Shown here piece after piece: positions 7,609 through 16,595 of a stretch of DNA of 49,561 bases (its first letter is position 1; every line of letters starts with the position of its first letter). The stretch covers positions 1-49,561 of the forward strand of contig CAYOBW010000018.1 of the NCBI GenBank assembly GCA_964402115.1, written 5' to 3'. A program made the position numbers and the translations under genes. The notes under the pieces are model-generated. The model saw only the letters and a list, made by a program, of their open reading frames with translations. It did not search any database and was not told where the DNA came from. Source of the DNA: CAYOBW01 sp964402115 (GTDB lineage Bacteria > Verrucomicrobiota > Kiritimatiellia > UBA8416 > CAYOBW01).

Positions 7609-8619
7609 ATGGATCTCAACACGCTTTGGTTCATCCTGGTGACGGTGCTGTTCACGGGCTTCTTCCTCCTTGAAGGGTTCGACTACGGCGTCGGCATCCT
7701 GCTGCCGTTCGTCGGCCGCGCCGACCGGGAACGCCGGATGGTGCTTAACGCCATCGGCTCGTTCTGGGACGGCAACGAGGTGTGGTTGCTGACCGCGGGC
7801 GGGGCGCTGTTCGCGGCGTTCCCGCACTGGTATGCGACCATGTTCAGCGGCTTCTACCTGGCGCTCTTCCTCGTGCTGCTCGGCTTGATCGTGCGCGCGG
7901 TCGGGTTCGAGTTCCGCAGCAAGGGCGAGGGGGCGGCCTGGCGGGGTTTCTGGGACTGGATGATTTTCGCCGGCAGCCTCGTGCCGGCGCTGATCTTCGG
8001 CGTGGCTGTCGGCAACCTGCTGCGCGGCGTACCGATCGACGCGCACATGACCTATACCGGCGGGTTCTGGGGTCTGCTGAATCCCTACGCGCTGGTGTGC
8101 GGGCTCACGTTCGTCCTGCTCTTTGCCCTCCACGGCGCCTACTTCCTCTGCCTCCGCACCAGCGGCGTCGTGCTCGCGCGGTCCGAGACGGCCGCGCGGC
8201 GCCTGTGGCTGCCCGCGGTGCTCGCCGCCGTCGCCCTGCTGGTCTACAGCTACCCCGCGACGCAGCTGTTCGCGGGCGGCCGCATCGCCTGGCTCCTGCC
8301 CGCCCTGGCCGCCGTCAATCTCCTGCTCGCCGGCGTTTGCGGCTACGGCAAAATGCCGGGCTGGTCCTTCGCGCTGAGCAGCCTGACCATCGCGCTGGTG
8401 ACGGTCGCGGCGTTCCGCTCGCTGTATCCGAACGTCATGATCTCCACGACGAATCCGGCCTGGAGCCTGACCATCTACAACGCCAGCTCCTCGCCCTACA
8501 CGCTCAAGGTCATGACGATCGTCGCCGGCACCATGGTGCCCATCGTGCTGGCCTATCAGGGCTGGACCTACTGGGTCTTTCGCAAGCGCTTGACGGACCG
8601 CACGCCGCTGGAGTACTGA
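7609..8619 (+). CDS. cydB: Cytochrome bd ubiquinol oxidase subunit II
   Basis: 336 residues, start 15 bases after the cydA stop with GAGGTG upstream. It is a polytopic membrane protein, the structural partner of CydA. It opens with the typical LNTLWFILVTVLFTGFFLLEGFDYGVG segment and carries GSFWDGNEVWLLTAGGALFAAFP, the hallmark of subunit II, followed by WDWMIFAGSLVPALIFGVAVGNLLRG and a C-terminal YQGWTYWVF helix. Its length and motifs are normal for the family. It is translated in the same operon as cydA, and the exporter genes cydD and cydC follow. Confidence 0.97.
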   Translation: MDLNTLWFILVTVLFTGFFLLEGFDYGVGILLPFVGRADRERRMVLNAIGSFWDGNEVWLLTAGGALFAAFPHWYATMFSGFYLALFLVLLGLIVRAVGFEFRSKGEGAAWRGFWDWMIFAGSLVPALIFGVAVGNLLRGVPIDAHMTYTGGFWGLLNPYALVCGLTFVLLFALHGAYFLCLRTSGVVLARSETAARRLWLPAVLAAVALLVYSYPATQLFAGGRIAWLLPALAAVNLLLAGVCGYGKMPGWSFALSSLTIALVTVAAFRSLYPNVMISTTNPAWSLTIYNASSSPYTLKVMTIVAGTMVPIVLAYQGWTYWVFRKRLTDRTPLEY

Positions 8620-8688
8620 CCCTACGTGGTTCCTGGCGCCCCGCCCCGGCGCAGCAGCCGGGACGGGCGGGCGCCCCGGAAGGCGCGC

Positions 8689-10560
8689 ATGAAGCTGGAT
8701 CCTCGCCTGCTTGCCCTGACCCGCGGCGTTCGCTGCGCCCTGGTGTTGAACGTGCTGCTGGCCGGTCCCGTGGCCGCCCTGGCCACGCTCGGTTTCGCCT
8801 GGTACGTCAGCGTGGCCGTCGACCGGCTCTTCCTCGCCCGCGCGGGCCTGACCGCGGTCGCGCCCGCCCTCATCGCGGCCGGCGTGCTGGCGCTGGTCAG
8901 GGCCGGCGCCACGGTTGGCGCGGGGCGGGCCGCCGCCCGCGTGGCGGCCCACGTGAAGTCGGGGCTGCGCACCCGGCTGCAGGCGCGGCTCTGGGAGGCC
9001 GGCCCCGCCGCCCTGGACGCCGCGCACAGCGGCGAGCGTGTGCTGGCGATGGGCCGCGGGGTCGAGGCCCTGGACCCGTACTTCGCCCAGTACCTGCCGC
9101 AGCTGGCCCTGGCCCTCCTCGCGCCACTGATCCTTCTGGCGGGCGTCGCCCTCGCCGACCCCTGGTCCGCCCTGCTCCTCGCCGTGACCGCGCCGCTCAT
9201 TCCCCTCTTCATGGTGCTTATCGGCGCCCTCGCCAAGGCCGCCTCGCAGCGTCAGTGGTCCCGGCTCAGCCACCTGGGCGCGCACTTCCTCGACATCCTG
9301 CAGGGGCTGCCGACACTGAAAGCCCTCGGCCAGGCGCGGGCCCAGGCCGCCGCCGTGGCGCGCGTGAGCGAGGATTACCGCGCCACCACGCTGGGGGTGC
9401 TGCGCGTGGCTTTTCTCTCCGCCTTCGTGCTCGAGCTGGTGGCCACGCTGGGCACCGCGCTCGTGGCCGTGACCCTCGGGCTGCGGCTCCTGAAGGGGGG
9501 GCTCGCCTTCCAGCCCGCCTTCTGCGTGTTGCTGCTGACGCCTGAATTCTACGCCCCGCTGCGCCTGCTGGGGCAGCGCTTTCATGCCGGGCTTGAGGGG
9601 GTTGCGGCGGCCCAGCGCCTGTTCGCCCTGCTCGGGGAGGACGGCCCCCCGCAGGCGGCCACCGCCGGCGCCATGGCGAACCTGCATGTGCCTGGCACCG
9701 TTCCCGGCGTGCCTGGCACCGCTGCCTTACCGCTGTCTCAACCTACTGATCATACATATGTTCCAACCGTCGTGCCTGACACCCGACCGGGTGTTGGCGT
9801 GCCTGGCACCGCGTCCGCGTCCCCGCCCGCTATCCTGTTCCGCGATGTGCACCTCGCCTACGCCGGCGGCACCCGGCCGGCGCTGCGGGGGTTGGATTTG
9901 TGCCTGGCACCGGGTGTCGTCACCGCCGTGGTGGGCCCGAGCGGGGCGGGCAAGAGCACGATCGCCCGCCTCCTGCTCAGGTTTGTGCTGGCGGACCGGG
10001 GCGAAATCCTGATCGACGGACGGCCGCTCACGGACTGGGAACCCGAGGCGTGGCGGCAGCTCGTGGCCTGGGTACCGCAGCGGCCACACCTGTTTCACGG
10101 CACGCTGGCCGACAACATTCTGCTGGCCCGCCCCGATGCCGACGCGGAAACCCTGCACACGGCGGCCCGCGCGGCCCACCTGGAAGCGTGGGTCAAGCGG
10201 CTGCCCCTGGGTTACGCGACACCGGTCGGCGAGCGCGGGGCGCGGCTCAGCGGCGGCGAGGCACAGCGGGTGGCGCTGGCGCGGGCGTTCGTCAAGGACG
10301 CGCCGCTGGTCATCCTTGACGAGCCGACCGCCAGCCTCGATCCGGCGCACGAAGCGCTGATCGGCGAGTCGCTGGCGCGGCTGACCGCCGGGCGCACGAC
10401 CCTGCTGCTCGCCCACCGGCTGGCCACCGTGCGCCGGGCTGCCCGAGTCGTCGTGCTGGAGGAGGGGCGGGCGGTGGAAGCCGGCACACCCACCGAGCTG
10501 CTGGCCGGCGACAGCCGGCTGGCCGCCATGGTGCGCCGCTTTACGGGAGCCGGCGCATGA
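8689..10560 (+). CDS. cydD: Thiol reductant ABC exporter subunit CydD, with an unusual linker insertion
   Basis: 623 residues. The ATG with GGAAGG upstream is preferred to the GTG at 8626, which would add 21 basic residues. An N-terminal six-helix membrane domain is followed by an ATPase domain with Walker A GPSGAGKST, signature LSGGEAQRVALARA, Walker B LVILDEP and the H-loop AHR. With CydC it exports glutathione or cysteine to the periplasm, needed to assemble cytochrome bd. Residues 330-381, between the two domains, are an odd low-complexity stretch rich in VPGT (VPGTVPGVPGT), encoded by repeated GTGCCTGGCACCG units and an AT-rich patch. It keeps the frame, so the protein may still work. 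cydC overlaps its stop. Confidence 0.93.
   Translation: MKLDPRLLALTRGVRCALVLNVLLAGPVAALATLGFAWYVSVAVDRLFLARAGLTAVAPALIAAGVLALVRAGATVGAGRAAARVAAHVKSGLRTRLQARLWEAGPAALDAAHSGERVLAMGRGVEALDPYFAQYLPQLALALLAPLILLAGVALADPWSALLLAVTAPLIPLFMVLIGALAKAASQRQWSRLSHLGAHFLDILQGLPTLKALGQARAQAAAVARVSEDYRATTLGVLRVAFLSAFVLELVATLGTALVAVTLGLRLLKGGLAFQPAFCVLLLTPEFYAPLRLLGQRFHAGLEGVAAAQRLFALLGEDGPPQAATAGAMANLHVPGTVPGVPGTAALPLSQPTDHTYVPTVVPDTRPGVGVPGTASASPPAILFRDVHLAYAGGTRPALRGLDLCLAPGVVTAVVGPSGAGKSTIARLLLRFVLADRGEILIDGRPLTDWEPEAWRQLVAWVPQRPHLFHGTLADNILLARPDADAETLHTAARAAHLEAWVKRLPLGYATPVGERGARLSGGEAQRVALARAFVKDAPLVILDEPTASLDPAHEALIGESLARLTAGRTTLLLAHRLATVRRAARVVVLEEGRAVEAGTPTELLAGDSRLAAMVRRFTGAGA
9688..9912 (+). repeat. 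Cluster of five GTGCCTGGCACCG repeats inside cydD
   Basis: Copies at 9688-9700, 9709-9721, 9772-9784 (two changes), 9799-9811 and 9900-9912. Each is itself palindromic (GTGCC/GGCAC). The first four lie in the interdomain linker; the fifth encodes LCLAPGV just before Walker A. ACACCCG/CGGGTGT at 9778-9795 adds a further dyad. The same core appears in the perfect hairpin at 22577-22615, so an intergenic repeat seems to have entered the gene in frame. Confidence 0.75.
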
Positions 10561-12305
10561 GCGCGGGAGCGCCCCTGTGGCGCTACATCCGCCTGGCACT
10601 TGCGCAACGACGGCCGATGGCGTTGGCCCTGCTGCTGGGCCTGGCGACCGTCGGCTGCGGCATCGGGTTGCTGGCGGTGGCCGGCGGCCTGATCGCGCGC
10701 GCCGCGCTGCGTCCCTCCATCGCGGACCTGCAGCTGGCCATCTCGGGCGTGCGCGCCTTCGGGGTGACGCGCGCCGTGTGGCGCTACCTGGAGCGACTGG
10801 TGACGCACGGGGTCACCCTGCGCCTGCTGGCGCGCCTGCGCGTCTGGTTCTACACCGCCATCGTCCCGCTGGCCCCGGCCGGCCTGGAGGCGCACCGCAG
10901 CGGGGATTTGCTCAGCCGCATCGTGGCGGATATCGAAACGCTCGAACAGATGTACGCCCGCCTGCTGGCGCCCCCGGTGGTCGCCGTGCTGGTGGCGGGG
11001 TTGCTGGCTCTGTGGGTGGGGCACTACGATGCGCGCCTGGCCGGCGTGGCGCTGGCGTGCTACGGGCTGGCCGGGGTGGGCGTGCCGGCGCTCACCCACG
11101 GGCTCGGCCGTGCCGCGGGCGCGCGGCTGATCGTCGTACGCGCCGCCTGGCAGGAGGCGTGGGTGGACGGGCTGCAGGGCATGGCCGAGCTGCTGGTATG
11201 CGGGCGGGCGGCGGAGCACCGGGAACGCTGTGCGCGCCTGGCCGGGGAGTGGGTGCGGCTCCAGGCGCGCCTGACGCGGCTGGGCGGTTTGCACGAGGCC
11301 CTGGTGACGCTGGCAGGCGGGGTCGCCGTGCTGGCTGTGCTTGCCGTTGCCGCCCCGCTGGCGGCGCAGGGGCGGCTCGACGGCGTCCTGCTGGCGGGGC
11401 TCGCCCTCGGCGTCCTGGCGGCCTTCGAGGCCGTGGCGCCCTTGCCGGCGGCCCTGCAACAGCTCGAACCTTGCCGCGCGGCGGCCCGCCGGCTGAACGC
11501 GTTGGCGGATGCCCCCCCGCCCGTCCCCTCCCCCGCCGGGCCCTCGCCCGATCCCGGGCCGGCGCCGGCGCTGGTCTTCGACGACGTCACCCTGCGTTAC
11601 ACGCCGGAAGGGGCGCCTGCTCTGGACGGCGTGCGGGTGGCCATTCCGTTCGGGCAGCGCGTGGCGATCGTGGGGCCCAGCGGCGCCGGGAAGAGTTCGT
11701 TCGCGCACCTGCTGCTGCGCTGGCGCGATCCGCAGGCTGGCGCGGTGCGGCTGGGCGGGCACGACTTGCGCACGTTCCAGCCGGACGATCTGCCGGCCTA
11801 CGTCACGGTGGCCACACAGTCCGCGTGGCTCTTCGGCGGTACGCTGCGGGATAACCTGCTCCTGGCCTGTCCAGCCGCCTCGGCGGCGGATTGCGCGCGG
11901 GTGCTCGCCCTGGTGCGGCTCGACACATTTGTCGCGGCGCTGCCGCGCGGCCTGGAGACCGAGGTCGGCGAGCAGGGGGTGCAGCTCAGCGGCGGCCAGC
12001 GGCGGCGCCTGGCGCTGGCCCAGGCGCTGCTGCGGCCGGCGCCGCTCCTGGTGCTGGATGAGCCCACGGCGGACCTGGATGCCGAGACCGAAAGCTCCCT
12101 GCTGGAGACGCTCTGGAATCTGCCGGGGCCGCGCACGGTCTTGCTGATCACCCACCGCCTCGTCGGCCTCGACCGCGCCAACCGCGTGCTGGTGCTGCAG
12201 GCGGGGCGGCTCGTCGAGGACGGTGCGCACGCGGCGCTGGCCGCCCGCCCCGGCCCCTACCGCACGCTGCTCGAACAACAGGCGCAAGCCTGGGCGCGGG
12301 ACTGA
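10557..12305 (+). CDS. cydC: Thiol reductant ABC exporter subunit CydC
   Basis: 582 residues, start codon overlapping the cydD stop (ATGA), so translation is coupled. It has an N-terminal membrane domain (MALALLLGLATVGCGIGLL onwards), with the ARLRVWFYTAIVPLAPAGL and RSGDLLSRIVADIETLEQ segments typical of CydC. The ATPase domain carries Walker A GPSGAGKSS, Q-loop ATQSAWLFGGT, signature LSGGQRRRLALAQA, Walker B LLVLDEPTADLD and the H-loop THR. It forms the heterodimer with CydD that exports reduced thiols to the periplasm. The linker is short and Pro-rich and lacks the repeats found in CydD, which supports the view that the CydD insertion is recent. Confidence 0.95.
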   Translation: MSAGAPLWRYIRLALAQRRPMALALLLGLATVGCGIGLLAVAGGLIARAALRPSIADLQLAISGVRAFGVTRAVWRYLERLVTHGVTLRLLARLRVWFYTAIVPLAPAGLEAHRSGDLLSRIVADIETLEQMYARLLAPPVVAVLVAGLLALWVGHYDARLAGVALACYGLAGVGVPALTHGLGRAAGARLIVVRAAWQEAWVDGLQGMAELLVCGRAAEHRERCARLAGEWVRLQARLTRLGGLHEALVTLAGGVAVLAVLAVAAPLAAQGRLDGVLLAGLALGVLAAFEAVAPLPAALQQLEPCRAAARRLNALADAPPPVPSPAGPSPDPGPAPALVFDDVTLRYTPEGAPALDGVRVAIPFGQRVAIVGPSGAGKSSFAHLLLRWRDPQAGAVRLGGHDLRTFQPDDLPAYVTVATQSAWLFGGTLRDNLLLACPAASAADCARVLALVRLDTFVAALPRGLETEVGEQGVQLSGGQRRRLALAQALLRPAPLLVLDEPTADLDAETESSLLETLWNLPGPRTVLLITHRLVGLDRANRVLVLQAGRLVEDGAHAALAARPGPYRTLLEQQAQAWARD

Positions 12306-12382
12306 CAGCCGTCCTGCCGCGCCGGCCGGAGACCTCTCACGGGGACATTTCTAACGAGTCTTGACAATGATCATCCCGGCCC
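12306..12382 (+). other. Gap after cydC
   Basis: Seventy-seven bases with no clear terminator hairpin; TTGACA at 12361-12366 could be an alternative -35 box but no fitting -10 follows at 17 bases. Confidence 0.3.
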
Positions 12383-12474
12383 TTGACCCGCCCGCCCGCT
12401 TCCGGCAGACTCTCCCCCGCCTTGGGACCGCAGCTGCTTCGGGGTCGGCATAAACGGGTGTGTGCCCGGACCGC
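12383..12474 (+). promoter_or_regulatory. Promoter and leader of the SMP-30/HzsA-like operon, paired with 16596-16679
   Basis: TTGACC at 12383-12388, a 17-base spacer, then CAGACT at 12406-12411. The leader carries ACGGGTGTGTGCCCGGACCG starting at 12454, matched at 16659 with 18 of 21 bases identical over 12454-12474. Flanking bases from -35 to this motif also align with the region before 16725. This suggests one regulator acts on both operons. Confidence 0.55.
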
Positions 12475-12523
12475 ACGGGAAGCCAGACCCTGTCTGACGG
12501 TCACCAGCAAGAGGAGATGCGTC

Positions 12524-13645
12524 ATGAATCGATGCGTGTCACGAATGGCCGTCGTCGCAGGCAGTCTCACGGTCGCCGCGCTGTGGTCCATCCAAGTCCG
12601 GGCTGCCGAACCCGCCAAGGTCGTTGATCCCGTCACCGCACCCAGCCCCGCGCTGGCCACGGCCACGGCGCTGGTCGTGTTGCCGCCCAACTGCAATACG
12701 ACAGACGGCATGTGCCTGATGCCGGACCGGAGCTTCCTGCTGTCGATCCCCAATTTCAATGACGAGAAGGATCCGCCGATGCTCATGCGCATCACCCCGG
12801 ACAACAAGGCCGAGGTGTTCTACACCTTCCCGACGCCGTATCCCGGGCTGGAGGAGAAGCTGGACCGCATTCGCCCCATGGGCCTGGCGCGGGCGCCGAA
12901 TGGCGACGTGTACCTGGCGGACATGCAGTACATGATCAACCCGAACCAGAAGTCGCGCTTGTGGAAGCTCGTGATCCGGGAAGGCCGCGTTGACAAGATG
13001 GTCCTCGTGGCCAAGGGCTTTGGCGTGGCCAATGGCGTGACGGTTCACGGCGGATACTGCTACATCACCGAATCGGTGCTGGAAGAAGGCTCCCACCCGC
13101 TGACCAGCTGCGTCATGCGTTTCAAACTCGACGAGGAGAATGTGACGCTCGCGACGCCGCTCACGGGGGACCCGCACATCGTCGCCACGTTCAAGAGCAA
13201 CAAGAACGACTGGCGCTTCGGCGCGGACGGCATCGCCTTCGATAGCAAGGGTAACCTCTTCGTCGGTCTCTTCGGCGAGGGCCAGATCTGGAAGGTCGTG
13301 CTCGACAGGCAAGGCAAGGCGGTTTCGAACACGCTGTTCTGCGAAATCCCCGGCAAATTGATCAACTGCGACGGCATGTCCTGCGATACCCGCACCGACA
13401 AGCTCTATGTGGCCGACTCCGCCGCGAATGCCATCCAGGTGATCGGCCCGGATGGGAAGCTGGAAACCCTGGCCCAGAATGGCGACGTGACGGACAAGAC
13501 CACGGGGCAGCTGGATCAGCCGTGCGAAGCGATGGTCCGTGGCGACGAAGTGATTGCCTCCAACATGGACTGGCCGTTCCCGGGCATGCGCAACAGCAAG
13601 CACACGCAGCCGGCGGTTCTTTCCGTCGTCAAGTTGCCGAAATGA
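12524..13645 (+). CDS. Exported SMP-30/gluconolactonase-like beta-propeller protein
   Basis: 373 residues. The start is set by AGAGGAG upstream and by the signal peptide that follows (MAVVAGSLTVAALWSIQVRAAEP). The rest reads as a six-bladed propeller of the SMP-30/gluconolactonase/strictosidine synthase type: GMCLMPDRSFLLSIPNF, PMGLARAPNGDVYLADMQ, GADGIAFDSKGNLFVGLFGEGQIWKV, CDGMSCDTRTDKLYVADSAANAIQVIGPDGKLE. Such enzymes hydrolyse sugar lactones or similar esters and hold a divalent cation, but the fold also includes non-enzymes. Its stop overlaps the start of the di-haem HzsA-related gene, so the two are translated together and probably act on the same exported substrate. The substrate is unknown. 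Confidence 0.75.
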   Translation: MNRCVSRMAVVAGSLTVAALWSIQVRAAEPAKVVDPVTAPSPALATATALVVLPPNCNTTDGMCLMPDRSFLLSIPNFNDEKDPPMLMRITPDNKAEVFYTFPTPYPGLEEKLDRIRPMGLARAPNGDVYLADMQYMINPNQKSRLWKLVIREGRVDKMVLVAKGFGVANGVTVHGGYCYITESVLEEGSHPLTSCVMRFKLDEENVTLATPLTGDPHIVATFKSNKNDWRFGADGIAFDSKGNLFVGLFGEGQIWKVVLDRQGKAVSNTLFCEIPGKLINCDGMSCDTRTDKLYVADSAANAIQVIGPDGKLETLAQNGDVTDKTTGQLDQPCEAMVRGDEVIASNMDWPFPGMRNSKHTQPAVLSVVKLPK

Positions 13646-16548
13646 ACATGTGCCCGGATCCGCATCGCCGCGCCCCTGCCCGCGTGGCGCCAGGCTGCCG
13701 GCTTCCATTCGTGGCCGGCCTGGCCGGCTTGCTCGCGCTGGCGGTTGGCTGCGCCGGCGCGGCCGAGACTCAAACCGTCTGGCTGGAGGAGCTGGACGTC
13801 ACGCTTTCCAGCTGCGGCTGGAATTCCACCCAGAGGAACAAATCGGTCGACAACAATCCGCTGCGCCTGCGCGGGAAGACCTATCAGCGGGGCATCGGTA
13901 CCCACCCGCCCGGGACCTTCCGCATAGAGCTGGCGCAGCGCGGCGTGCGGTTCCTGGCCACGGTCGGGGTGGATGACGAAGCGGGCAACGCCGGCACGGT
14001 CATCTTCCGCGTGCTGGGCGACAACCGGGTGCTGTGGGCCAGCGACGTGCTGACGGGCGGCGGGAAGGTTGCCACGTGCGACGTCAGCCTGGCCGGCGTC
14101 AAGGTTCTCGACCTCGTGGTCGACACGACGCCCGACGGGTACGGCTTCGACCATGCCGACTGGGTTGACGCGCAGATCGCGTACACCGGCGCGGCGCCCG
14201 TGGCCAGGAAATCCCTGCCGGTCTTCAACCAGCGCTGGCCCTCCGCGGACCAGGTGCTCGAGAAGGCCAGCCTGCCGGACCCGGCGGATGGCGACGAGGC
14301 CGGCGCCGTGCTGCGCCGGGTGGGTGCGCTGCTCGAGCACCTCACGCTGAAGTTCGAGCGGCTCGACCTGGCGGCGGAGAAGAGCCTCCTGGCGAAACTG
14401 AAGGCGCAGGCGCAGAAAGTCGAGCTGTCCGACGCCGAGGGACGGGCGCAGCTGCTGGAGCAGGCTTGCCAGCTGCGGCGGAAGGTGGCGTTCGCCAACC
14501 CGCTGCTGAACTTCGACAAGATCCTCTTCATCAAGCGCCACTTCTGCCCCGATTCCGAGATGACGGGCAATCACATGTGCGACCAGTACTTCGGCTTCAA
14601 TGCCATCCGGGGCGGCGGTTTGTTCGTCCTGGAGAAGCCTTTCTCCGACAAGCCCGCGGTGCGCAATGTCCTGGAGGGCTCGGTCTGCGAAACCGGGCGC
14701 CTGAAGGGCCGGAAACTGACGGGGGACGGCGGGTTCCTCGCGCCGGAGCTGAGCTTCGACGGAAAGCAGATCCTCTTCGCCTGGACGGAGATCGCCGACC
14801 AGGAGCAGGATCGCAAGCGCTACCAGAAGTGGATGGAGACGAACACCTACAAGATCTTCCGGGTCAACGTGGACGGCAGCGGCCTGACGCAGCTGAGCGA
14901 CGGCCCGTGGAATGATTTCGATCCCTGCTATCTGCCCAACGGCCGGATCGTCTTCATTTCGGAGCGACGCGGCGGCTATGGCCGCTGCCACGGCCGGCCC
15001 GTGCCCAGCTTCACCCTGCACTCCATGAACGCGGACGGCAGCGACATCGTCTGCCTGAGCCCGCACGAGACCAACGAGTGGCAGCCAAGCATGAACCACG
15101 ACGGCATGGTGCTCTACACGCGCTGGGACTACGTGGACCGCGGCTTCAACCAGGCCCACCATGGCTGGACCACGACGCCGGACGGCCGCGACCCGCGGGC
15201 CATTCACGGGAACTTCTCCAGCCAGCAGGGCGCCCGCCCGCACTTCGAGATCACCTTCCGCGCCGTCCCCGATTCGCGGAAGTACATGGCGACGGCCGCT
15301 TGCCATCACGGGCAGGCCTACGGCTCGATCGTTTTGATCGACCCAAGCGTCCCGGACGACGGCGCCATGGCGCCGGTGAAGAGGCTGACGCCCGACCAGC
15401 TGTTCCCGGAAGCCGAGATCGGGACCCATGGCGACCCGGCCAACTACGCGGGTCCCTGGCCGCTGAGCGAGCATTTCTTCCTGTGCGTCTATGACCCCGA
15501 CAGTCGCTCGAACGCGGGCACGCGCAACAACTACGGCATCTACCTGGTGGATGCCTTCGGCAACAAGGAGCTGCTCTACCGCGATCCGGCGATTTCCTGC
15601 CTCGATCCCATGCCCTTGCGGGCGCGGCCGGCGCCGCCGGTGATTCCCCACCGGACCGCCATCGGCAAGCCGTTGGCGGAAGGCGGGGGCGTCGCGCCCG
15701 GGGAGGCGGCAGCGGTCCCCGCCTACGGCTCGGTGGGCATGCTGAACGTCTACGACAGCCTCTATCCGATGCCCAAGGACACGAAGATCACGCACCTGCG
15801 CATCATCCAGCTCCTACCCAAGACGACGCCGTACGCCAACAACCCGCGGATCGGCTTCGGCGATCAGAAAAGCGCGCGGCTGGTCCTGGGCACGGTGCCC
15901 GTGGCGGAGGACGGGAGCGCGTATTTCAACATGCCGGCCAACCGTCCGGTGTACTTCCAGGCCCTCGCCGCGGACGGTCTGGCGGTGCAGTCCATGCGCA
16001 GCGCGACGTACGTCCATTCCGGCGAGAATCTGACCTGCCGCGGGTGCCACGAGCCCCGGGCGCGCACCGCCGGCCCGAATCTGCCGGCGCCCCTGGCCTT
16101 TCGGCGCGCGCCGTCGGAGATCGTGCCGGAGACGCAGGGCTCGAAGCCGTTCAGCTACCCGATCCTGGTCCAGCCCGTGCTGGAGAAGAACTGCGTGGCC
16201 TGCCACGACCGGAGTCGCGCCGAAGGCAAGAAAGCGCCCGACCTGGGCAAGGGCGCGCAGCGCCAGCCGGGCCAGTGGTATGCCTCGTACGACGCGCTGC
16301 GGGGCCACACCTTCTTCTGGGACAACGCGGTGTTCGACTCGGTGCCGCGCACAACCCCGGGCAAGTTCGGCGCCCGCGCCGCCAAGCTGTACCAAATGCT
16401 CGCCCAGGGGCACCATGACCTGAAACTCCCGGCGGAGGATGCTCACCGTCTGGCGCTGTGGATGGACTGCAACAGCGATTTCTACGGCTCCTACGAGAAC
16501 CTCCAGGATCAGCTGGACGGCAAGGTGGTCTGGCCGCGGATCGAGTAG
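13642..16548 (+). CDS. Exported NPCBM and di-haem protein related to hydrazine synthase subunit A
   Basis: 968 residues, start overlapping the upstream stop (ATGA), with a signal peptide ending near GCAGAAET. Residues about 45-185 form an NPCBM/NEW2 carbohydrate-binding domain (WLEELDVTLSSCGWNSTQ; GIGTHPPGTF; DYWVD-type end). A central propeller-like part follows (FIKRHFCPDSEMTGNHMCDQ, LSFDGKQILFAWTE, DGSGLTQLSDGPWNDFDPCY). The C-terminal part has two c-type haem sites, CRGCH at 799-803 and CVACH at 851-855. This layout matches the HzsA-related proteins common in Planctomycetes and Verrucomicrobia. The real anammox HzsA makes hydrazine, but the relatives lack that context. Here an exported sugar-oxidising or electron-transfer role is likelier. 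It needs periplasmic haem attachment. Confidence 0.8.
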   Translation: MNMCPDPHRRAPARVAPGCRLPFVAGLAGLLALAVGCAGAAETQTVWLEELDVTLSSCGWNSTQRNKSVDNNPLRLRGKTYQRGIGTHPPGTFRIELAQRGVRFLATVGVDDEAGNAGTVIFRVLGDNRVLWASDVLTGGGKVATCDVSLAGVKVLDLVVDTTPDGYGFDHADWVDAQIAYTGAAPVARKSLPVFNQRWPSADQVLEKASLPDPADGDEAGAVLRRVGALLEHLTLKFERLDLAAEKSLLAKLKAQAQKVELSDAEGRAQLLEQACQLRRKVAFANPLLNFDKILFIKRHFCPDSEMTGNHMCDQYFGFNAIRGGGLFVLEKPFSDKPAVRNVLEGSVCETGRLKGRKLTGDGGFLAPELSFDGKQILFAWTEIADQEQDRKRYQKWMETNTYKIFRVNVDGSGLTQLSDGPWNDFDPCYLPNGRIVFISERRGGYGRCHGRPVPSFTLHSMNADGSDIVCLSPHETNEWQPSMNHDGMVLYTRWDYVDRGFNQAHHGWTTTPDGRDPRAIHGNFSSQQGARPHFEITFRAVPDSRKYMATAACHHGQAYGSIVLIDPSVPDDGAMAPVKRLTPDQLFPEAEIGTHGDPANYAGPWPLSEHFFLCVYDPDSRSNAGTRNNYGIYLVDAFGNKELLYRDPAISCLDPMPLRARPAPPVIPHRTAIGKPLAEGGGVAPGEAAAVPAYGSVGMLNVYDSLYPMPKDTKITHLRIIQLLPKTTPYANNPRIGFGDQKSARLVLGTVPVAEDGSAYFNMPANRPVYFQALAADGLAVQSMRSATYVHSGENLTCRGCHEPRARTAGPNLPAPLAFRRAPSEIVPETQGSKPFSYPILVQPVLEKNCVACHDRSRAEGKKAPDLGKGAQRQPGQWYASYDALRGHTFFWDNAVFDSVPRTTPGKFGARAAKLYQMLAQGHHDLKLPAEDAHRLALWMDCNSDFYGSYENLQDQLDGKVVWPRIE

Positions 16549-16595
16549 CAGCTGTGACGCACATCAAGAATTGCACGTCGCCACCCTCCCGGCTC

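Noticed and set aside
8626..8688. GTG start for cydD
   Set aside because: It adds a basic, Arg-rich stretch before the first helix; the ATG at 8689 has GGAAGG upstream and fits CydD length.
6214..9687. Minus-strand frame of 1157 codons
   Set aside because: It is antisense to cydA, cydB and cydD, which are certain genes; its sequence is low complexity (Gln/His/Arg/Glu).
12524..16548. True hydrazine synthase (anammox)
   Set aside because: Only a single alpha-like subunit fused to NPCBM is present, with no beta/gamma subunits, hydrazine dehydrogenase or other anammox genes in view.
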